From Acholeplasma sp. (GTDB lineage: Bacteria > Bacillota_I > Bacilli_A > Acholeplasmatales > Acholeplasmataceae): a stretch of DNA of 64,000 bases. The stretch's first letter is position 1; each line of letters starts with the position of its first letter. The notes below the pieces were generated by a model. The model ran no database searches, was not told where the DNA came from, and worked only from the letters and a program-made list of their open reading frames with translations. The translations under genes and the position numbers were made by a program. The DNA is taken from NCBI GenBank assembly GCA_003605085.1, contig QZKD01000038.1, positions 1 to 64,000 on the forward strand, read 5' to 3'. Below are positions 59,714 through 64,000 of the stretch, piece after piece.

Positions 59714-60313
59714 ATGAAAAAAACTCTTAAAATCATCGGTAATGTTCTATTTTATTCCATTTCGGGTCTTCTTTTTATCTCGATTCTTTTAGAATTATTT
59801 GCTCCCGATAAAACGATTGATATCATAGGATTTAAGGGCTTTGTTGTTGTTTCAGGAAGCATGGAACCGGTGATTAATGTCAATGATTTAGTCATTGTCA
59901 CTAAAACAAAAGCATCTACGCTAGAGCCAGGAGATATAATAAGTTTTTATGCATATTTACCTACAATTCTTGAAGATGACCAAGGCAATACGATCTATGA
60001 AAAAAATGTGGTCACTCATTATCTAGGAGAACTTATTACCAGTGGTGAAGAAACAATCATTAGGACATATGGAACTGCAAATGCACCAGGAGAGTTTGAT
60101 CAATGGAATGACATCAATGGAGAACCTACTGATCTCACCACAAATGATATATTAGGGAAAGTTACATTAACGATTCCCAAAGTAGGTTTTATTGTCTTAT
60201 TCGCTATGATTCTCGTTCAAAATCCTGTTTTCTTAGCACTTGTAGTGACGAATATTATCATCATTGTCATTTTGATTAAAGTCATTAGAAAACCCAAGGG
60301 GAAAAACATATGA
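59714..60313 (+). CDS. SipW-type signal peptidase I (copy 2)
   Basis: 199 residues from the ATG at 59714, 9 nt after GGAG; an ATG at 59708 is the alternative. One N-terminal helix (NVLFYSISGLLFISILLELF) and the SipW motifs VVSGSMEPVINVND (Ser), VVTHYLGEL (His), NDILGKVTLTIPKVGF, with a C-terminal helix. Both catalytic sites are intact. Longer substrate-side loop than copy 1. Overlaps ung by four bases. Confidence 0.87.
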   Translation: MKKTLKIIGNVLFYSISGLLFISILLELFAPDKTIDIIGFKGFVVVSGSMEPVINVNDLVIVTKTKASTLEPGDIISFYAYLPTILEDDQGNTIYEKNVVTHYLGELITSGEETIIRTYGTANAPGEFDQWNDINGEPTDLTTNDILGKVTLTIPKVGFIVLFAMILVQNPVFLALVVTNIIIIVILIKVIRKPKGKNI

Positions 60314-60960
60314 CATGGCAAGAATTCATTGATCAAGAATTAAAGAAAACTTATTTCCAACAGCTTATTACTTTCTTAAAAGAAGAAGATAAAAAGCATT
60401 TGGTTTTACCACCTAAAGAATCAAGAATGGCATGTTTTAAGTTAACTCCTTTTCAAGAAGTTAAAGTTGTGATTATCGGGCAAGATCCCTATCATAATCT
60501 TGGACAAGCTCACGGTTTATCATTCAGTGTTGAAAAAGGAGATTATCCTCCTTCACTTAAAAACATCTATCAAGAATTAACTACAGATTTAGATCTTCCC
60601 TATCCCAAGACTGGCAATTTGATCGCCTGGGCAAAGCAAGGTGTATTGCTTCTTAATAGTGTCCTAACGGTTGTGGCTCACGAACCGATGAGTCATCAAA
60701 ATCAAGGATGGGAGATCTTTACACTTGAAGCCTTGAAGATGTTGAATGAAAAAGAACAACCACTCGTGTTCATTTTGTGGGGTGCACATGCCCAAAAGTT
60801 TATTCCCTATATCAATACCAATAGACACTATGTTATAAAATCTCCTCATCCCTCACCTTTATCAGCACACCGTGGTTTTTTTGGTTCCAGACCATTTTCA
60901 AAGACAAATCAATTTCTGATCTCAAAAGGAATTGAACCTATCAATTGGAATCTATCCTAA
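60310..60960 (+). CDS. ung: Uracil-DNA glycosylase
   Basis: 216 residues, family 1. GQDPYHNLGQAHGLSFSV holds the catalytic Asp, HPSPLSAHRGFFGSRPF the leucine-loop, and LWGAHAQ the strand before it. Removes uracil from DNA. The start overlaps the stop of the preceding peptidase gene as ATGA, so it may be coupled to that unit although unrelated in function. Confidence 0.96.
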   Translation: MTWQEFIDQELKKTYFQQLITFLKEEDKKHLVLPPKESRMACFKLTPFQEVKVVIIGQDPYHNLGQAHGLSFSVEKGDYPPSLKNIYQELTTDLDLPYPKTGNLIAWAKQGVLLLNSVLTVVAHEPMSHQNQGWEIFTLEALKMLNEKEQPLVFILWGAHAQKFIPYINTNRHYVIKSPHPSPLSAHRGFFGSRPFSKTNQFLISKGIEPINWNLS

Positions 60961-61003
60961 CTCATTTTTATGTATTTCTAAAGACAAATACAAAAAATAT
61001 GGG

Positions 61004-61009
61004 TATAAT
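61004..61009 (+). promoter_or_regulatory. -10 element of the THF riboswitch transcript
   Basis: TATAAT with an AAGACA -35 (60981-60986) at 17 nt. Confidence 0.6.
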
Positions 61010-61016
61010 ACACTTG

Positions 61017-61144
61017 CAGAGTAATTAGAAAGCGTAAAGTGTCTAACCATGGGATGACGGGTTAGAACGAACACGTACGTGGCGGTTTTCTAATGCGTCC
61101 GCTGTAAGCAATTATAGTGGACCTCATGACAGGAGGTCTTTTTT
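61017..61144 (+). promoter_or_regulatory. Tetrahydrofolate riboswitch of folT with terminator
   Basis: Strings match the THF aptamer in order: CAGAGTA, GCGTAAAGTGT, GGGATGACGG, AACGAA, GGCGGTT, AATGCGTCCGCTG. The 3' strand GTCCGCT can also pair with AGTGGAC (antiterminator). The terminator GACCTC-ATGACA-GGAGGTC plus TTTTTT includes the folT ribosome site, so the ligand can act on transcription or translation. Confidence 0.9.
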
Positions 61145-61145
61145 C

Positions 61146-61679
61146 ATGAAAACATATTCACCGCTTCAAAAAGTCGTTTTTGCAACATCTCTTGCTGCTG
61201 TGAGTGTCGCGATTGATGTCTTCTTCAAGTTTGTGTTGAACATTCAGTTTTTTGGTCTCCCCTTTTATGCGATCCCAGTGATCCTAGGAGGTATCATTTT
61301 AGGTCCTGGTTACGGTGCTGCCATTGGCTTTGTCGCGGATGCAATTGGACTTTTTATGAGCGGTGGAACGTATATGCCTCTTTACGCCTTAGGACCTGTG
61401 ATTTGGGGATTTCTTCCAGGTTTGATCCTTTACAAACGTTATTCAGCATTTAAACTTGCTTGGGTAGTCCCGCTTACATATCTCTTTGTGAATTTAAATA
61501 ATACACTTGCTTCCTTTGTTTACTTTGGCAGTGAAACAACCCTTAGTTTACTCGTGCTTCGAATGGCCTTAATTCCTTTTAATTCACTGATTATCTTCTA
61601 TGTTGTTAAAGATGTCCATGTGAAATTAGCACCTTTCTATGAAAGGTTTACTTGGTTGAAGGGTGAAGCAAAGGCGTAA
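61146..61679 (+). CDS. folT: Folate ECF transporter substrate-binding (S) component
   Basis: 177 residues with about five to six helices: VVFATSLAAVSVAIDVFFKF, FYAIPVILGGIILGPGYGAAIGFVADAIG (the ECF-S family motif), MPLYALGPVIWGFLPG, LTYLFVNLNNTLAS, MALIPFNSLIIFYVV. Together with a shared EcfAA'T module it imports folates; control by a THF riboswitch supports the substrate. Confidence 0.92.
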   Translation: MKTYSPLQKVVFATSLAAVSVAIDVFFKFVLNIQFFGLPFYAIPVILGGIILGPGYGAAIGFVADAIGLFMSGGTYMPLYALGPVIWGFLPGLILYKRYSAFKLAWVVPLTYLFVNLNNTLASFVYFGSETTLSLLVLRMALIPFNSLIIFYVVKDVHVKLAPFYERFTWLKGEAKA

Positions 61680-61694
61680 AATCACGCCTTTTTT
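61671..61694 (+). terminator. folT terminator
   Basis: AAGGCGT-AAAATC-ACGCCTT stem with T4, overlapping the stop codon. Confidence 0.8.
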
Positions 61695-61740
61695 CTTTAA
61701 GAGATACTAAAAATTATGATAAGATAGAAATGGTGATTTC

Positions 61741-63030
61741 ATGGTAACAATCATTGGTGCAGGGCTTGCTGGTTCAGAAGCTGCATACACTTTAGCTCGA
61801 CACGGAATACCCGTAAAACTTTATGAAATGCGTCCTAAAAAGATGACGCCAGCTCATCAAACTGGATCATTCGCCGAACTTGTATGTTCGAATTCTTTGC
61901 GTTCTAATGATCTTCATAACGCAGTGGGTTTACTCAAGGAAGAAATGCGCAGATTAGGATCACTCATCATGGAAGCTGCTCACTATGCAGAAGTTCCTGC
62001 AGGCTCATCACTTGCGGTTGATCGAGTGCTTTTCTCATCTTATATTGAAGATAAAATCCATACTCATCCCTTGATTGAAGTGATCCATGATGAGGTTTTA
62101 TCCATAGATCCTAGTCAATTCACGATGATATGCGCTGGACCTCTTGCATCAGAATCTTTATCTATTGCCATTCAAGAACTCTTTCATCTTGATCATCTTC
62201 ATTTTTTCGATGCGATTGCACCTATTATTGATGCAAAATCGATCAATATGGATGTTGCCTATCTTAAAAGCCGTTATGATAAAGGAGAAGCTGCTTATAT
62301 CAACTGTCCGATGACAGAAGATGAATACCATGCGTTTTATGATGCAGTCATTCATGCAAAAAAAGTAGAAATCAAAGACTTTGAAAATAATGTTTTTGAA
62401 GGATGTATGCCTTTTGAAGTGATAGCAGAACGAGGTAAAGAAACCCTTCTTTATGGACCGATGAAACCGGTTGGACTTGAACAGGAAGGTAAAAAGCGTC
62501 CCTACGCTGTGGTTCAACTCAGACAAGATGATGCAGCGAAGAGCATGTATAATATCGTAGGTTTTCAAACCCATTTGACTTGGGATGAACAAAAGAAAGT
62601 TATTCATATGATTCCAGGATTAGAAAATGCAGCCATTTTACGCTATGGAGTTATGCATCGCAACACCTATCTTGAATCACCCAAAATTCTCAATGCTTCC
62701 TATCAATCCATAGCGTATCCCAACCTCTTTTTTGCTGGACAAATCAGTGGTGTAGAAGGGTATGTGGAAAGTGCTGCATCAGGATTAAATGCTGCATTGC
62801 AGCTTGCTTTATGGATTAAAAAAGGCTTCTTGAAGCCCTTCCCGAAAGAAACAATGATCGGTGCGATGGCACATTATATCGCAACACCTAATCAATCATT
62901 TGTTCCCATGAATGCGAATCTAGGTTTATTACCTCAGCTAGATTTAAAACACAAAAAGAAAGATCGTAAATCGCTTTATGCTGAGCGTGCACTCAATGCC
63001 TTAAGCGAATACATGGAGGTTCTTGTTTGA
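61741..63030 (+). CDS. trmFO: Methylenetetrahydrofolate-tRNA (uracil-54) methyltransferase TrmFO
   Basis: 429 residues. FAD-binding [15 protein letters not shown]; folate/FAD region [19 protein letters not shown] with its conserved Cys; second Cys in [29 protein letters not shown]. It methylates U54 of tRNA using methylene-THF. Following folT it links to folate supply. Stop overlaps xerC. Confidence 0.95.
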   Translation: MVTIIGAGLAGSEAAYTLARHGIPVKLYEMRPKKMTPAHQTGSFAELVCSNSLRSNDLHNAVGLLKEEMRRLGSLIMEAAHYAEVPAGSSLAVDRVLFSSYIEDKIHTHPLIEVIHDEVLSIDPSQFTMICAGPLASESLSIAIQELFHLDHLHFFDAIAPIIDAKSINMDVAYLKSRYDKGEAAYINCPMTEDEYHAFYDAVIHAKKVEIKDFENNVFEGCMPFEVIAERGKETLLYGPMKPVGLEQEGKKRPYAVVQLRQDDAAKSMYNIVGFQTHLTWDEQKKVIHMIPGLENAAILRYGVMHRNTYLESPKILNASYQSIAYPNLFFAGQISGVEGYVESAASGLNAALQLALWIKKGFLKPFPKETMIGAMAHYIATPNQSFVPMNANLGLLPQLDLKHKKKDRKSLYAERALNALSEYMEVLV

Positions 63031-63950
63031 ATCCTATTGACATGTTTTCAAACCATCTTTTGATCGAGCGAAATTATTCAGAGCACACGATTAAAAATTA
63101 TCTTCGCGATATTCGTGACTTTGAACGTTTTTTATTGCGTGAAGAATTAGCAGATGGGCTTATGGATGCAAAAAGAGAACGTTTAGCGCGCCATTATCTT
63201 TCTTTTTTGGAATCAGCGAATTATGAAAGAAAATCGATTGCAAGAAAAATCTCCTCTCTACGAACGTTTTATGACTATACCATTGAGAGAAAACTCATCG
63301 ACATCAATATATTTACCAATCTTAAAACACCTAAAATCCCTAGAAAATTGCCGAAAATTATTGAAGATGATGAAATCGATCATCTATTCAAGTCCATTGA
63401 TCGCTTAAAACCTTTAGGCTTTCGTAATTATGTCATTCTTGATCTTCTTTTCAGCTGTGGACTTAGAGCAAGTGAAGTCATTGATATGACAATAAGAGAT
63501 CTTCAACTCGAAAGAAAACAAATCTTAATTCACGGTAAAGGATCAAAAGATCGCTATGTTCCCATGCACGATCATCTGATGAATGATTTGAAACACTATT
63601 TAACCTATACGAGACCTATCTTGCTTTCTAAAGGTCATGATATTCATAATCTTCATGTCTTCATCAGTTATAAAGGCACACCTCTTTCAGTGAGAGGACT
63701 CGAAGTCATCATCAAATCCATCTTAGCCAAAGCAGGAGAAACCTATCATCTGCATCCTCACATGCTCAGACATGCGTTTGCCACCACGCTACTCAATCAT
63801 GGTGCAGATTTAAGAGTGGTTCAAGAACTCTTAGGTCATGCCCATTTAAAAAGCACCCAGATTTATACCCATGTCACCAGTGAAACCATCAAAGAAAAAT
63901 ACAAATCCACGCATCCTCGAATGAAGGATGAAAACGAAAAAAAGACATAA
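63027..63950 (+). CDS. xerC: Tyrosine recombinase XerC/CodV type
   Basis: 307 residues starting at TTG 63027 with GGAGGT (63015-63020) upstream. N-terminal SAM-like DNA-binding domain ([27 protein letters not shown]) and the catalytic domain with Arg in [10 protein letters not shown], Lys in HGKGSKDR, HxxR in [15 protein letters not shown], and Tyr in IYTHV. Resolves chromosome dimers at dif. In Bacillus the order trmFO-codV is the same. Confidence 0.93.
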   Translation: MNPIDMFSNHLLIERNYSEHTIKNYLRDIRDFERFLLREELADGLMDAKRERLARHYLSFLESANYERKSIARKISSLRTFYDYTIERKLIDINIFTNLKTPKIPRKLPKIIEDDEIDHLFKSIDRLKPLGFRNYVILDLLFSCGLRASEVIDMTIRDLQLERKQILIHGKGSKDRYVPMHDHLMNDLKHYLTYTRPILLSKGHDIHNLHVFISYKGTPLSVRGLEVIIKSILAKAGETYHLHPHMLRHAFATTLLNHGADLRVVQELLGHAHLKSTQIYTHVTSETIKEKYKSTHPRMKDENEKKT

Positions 63951-63960
63951 GGAGATTTAT

Positions 63961-64000
63961 ATGCGTAAATTTGAAATTGTAACTACGTATGCCCATTTGA
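63961..64000 (+). CDS. Start of a gene cut by the window end (possible dUTPase-like)
   Basis: AAGGAGA (63950-63956) precedes an ATG at 63961, with 13 codons readable: MRKFEIVTTYAHL. Firmicutes dUTPases start in a similar way, but 13 residues are too few for an assignment. Confidence 0.5.
   Translation, partial: MRKFEIVTTYAHL

Noticed and set aside
1-64000. CRISPR arrays, insertion sequences, prophage or transposase genes
   Set aside because: No regularly spaced repeats, no transposase-like protein and no phage module were found; xerC is the housekeeping type.
1-64000. Mycoplasma genetic code (TGA = Trp)
   Set aside because: TGA serves as stop in several genes with conserved ends (for example ung's upstream neighbour and trmFO), and conserved Trp positions use TGG.

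Overview
The window reads as chromosomal DNA of a low-GC, single-membrane bacterium on the Firmicutes/Mollicutes border. TGA is used as a stop (for example at 59670 and 60313) and Trp is TGG, so the code is the standard one and not that of Mycoplasma. Cell-surface genes are Gram-positive in type: an LtaS-like sulfatase, lipobox lipoproteins and SipW-type signal peptidases. CcpA, Spx, YlbF/YlbG, SufCDSUB, TrmFO, CodV/XerC and two T-boxes are Bacilli hallmarks. Pyruvate:ferredoxin oxidoreductase plus large insertions in OppD/OppF suggest an anaerobic or fermentative, Acholeplasma/Izemoplasma-like lineage. That placement is inference; 16S rRNA is not in the window.

Layout. 1-8.4 kb: end of a membrane-anchored Ig-like protein, tRNA-Leu(UAG), a Bcp peroxiredoxin, nifJ, and an S41-type lipoprotein. 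8.6-18.9 kb: an oligopeptide ABC transporter (oppABCDF) with unusual inserted domains and two small membrane-protein genes. 18.9-20.3 kb: a minus-strand membrane protein preceded by a structured leader RNA that I cannot assign. 20.3-25 kb: sufCDSUB. 25-28.9 kb: tandem trypsin-like lipoproteins (one active-looking, one dead), a PucR-type HTH protein, a stand-alone MalK/MsmK ATPase and a short ComK-like protein. 29-31.8 kb: pgk, XRE-cupin regulator, HPr-like protein, tpiA. 32-39 kb: small membrane proteins, rpsD, fRMsr, thiI, a SpoU methylase, def, a RsuA-type synthase, ylbF, ylbG. 39.2-43.4 kb: rpsP-khpA-rimM-trmD-rplS with an LtaS-like gene inserted before rplS. 43.4-50.5 kb: an ArAE/HAD-like fusion, ccpA, tyrS with T-box, a lipid kinase and a CPBP/regulator operon. 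50.5-56.7 kb: trpS with T-box, pepF, spx, a CYTH protein and gapA. 56.7-60.3 kb: a class I cyclic-di-GMP riboswitch heading two TasA/CalY-like secreted proteins and a cluster of SipW-like peptidases. 60.3-64 kb: ung, folT under a THF riboswitch, trmFO, xerC and the first codons of another gene.

How the parts work together. CcpA, an HPr-like protein keeping the regulatory Ser but lacking the Arg of the HPr active site, and cre-like sites at nearly constant distance upstream of the opp, gapA and leader-RNA promoters suggest a carbon-control circuit. The most exciting unit is the matrix cassette: a c-di-GMP riboswitch with antiterminator/terminator choices placed before a fibre-protein/signal-peptidase cluster, which also contains a signal-peptidase-like protein without the catalytic serine. 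Second in interest is the structured RNA at 19953-20117 (minus strand), whose long-range helix is mutually exclusive with its terminator.
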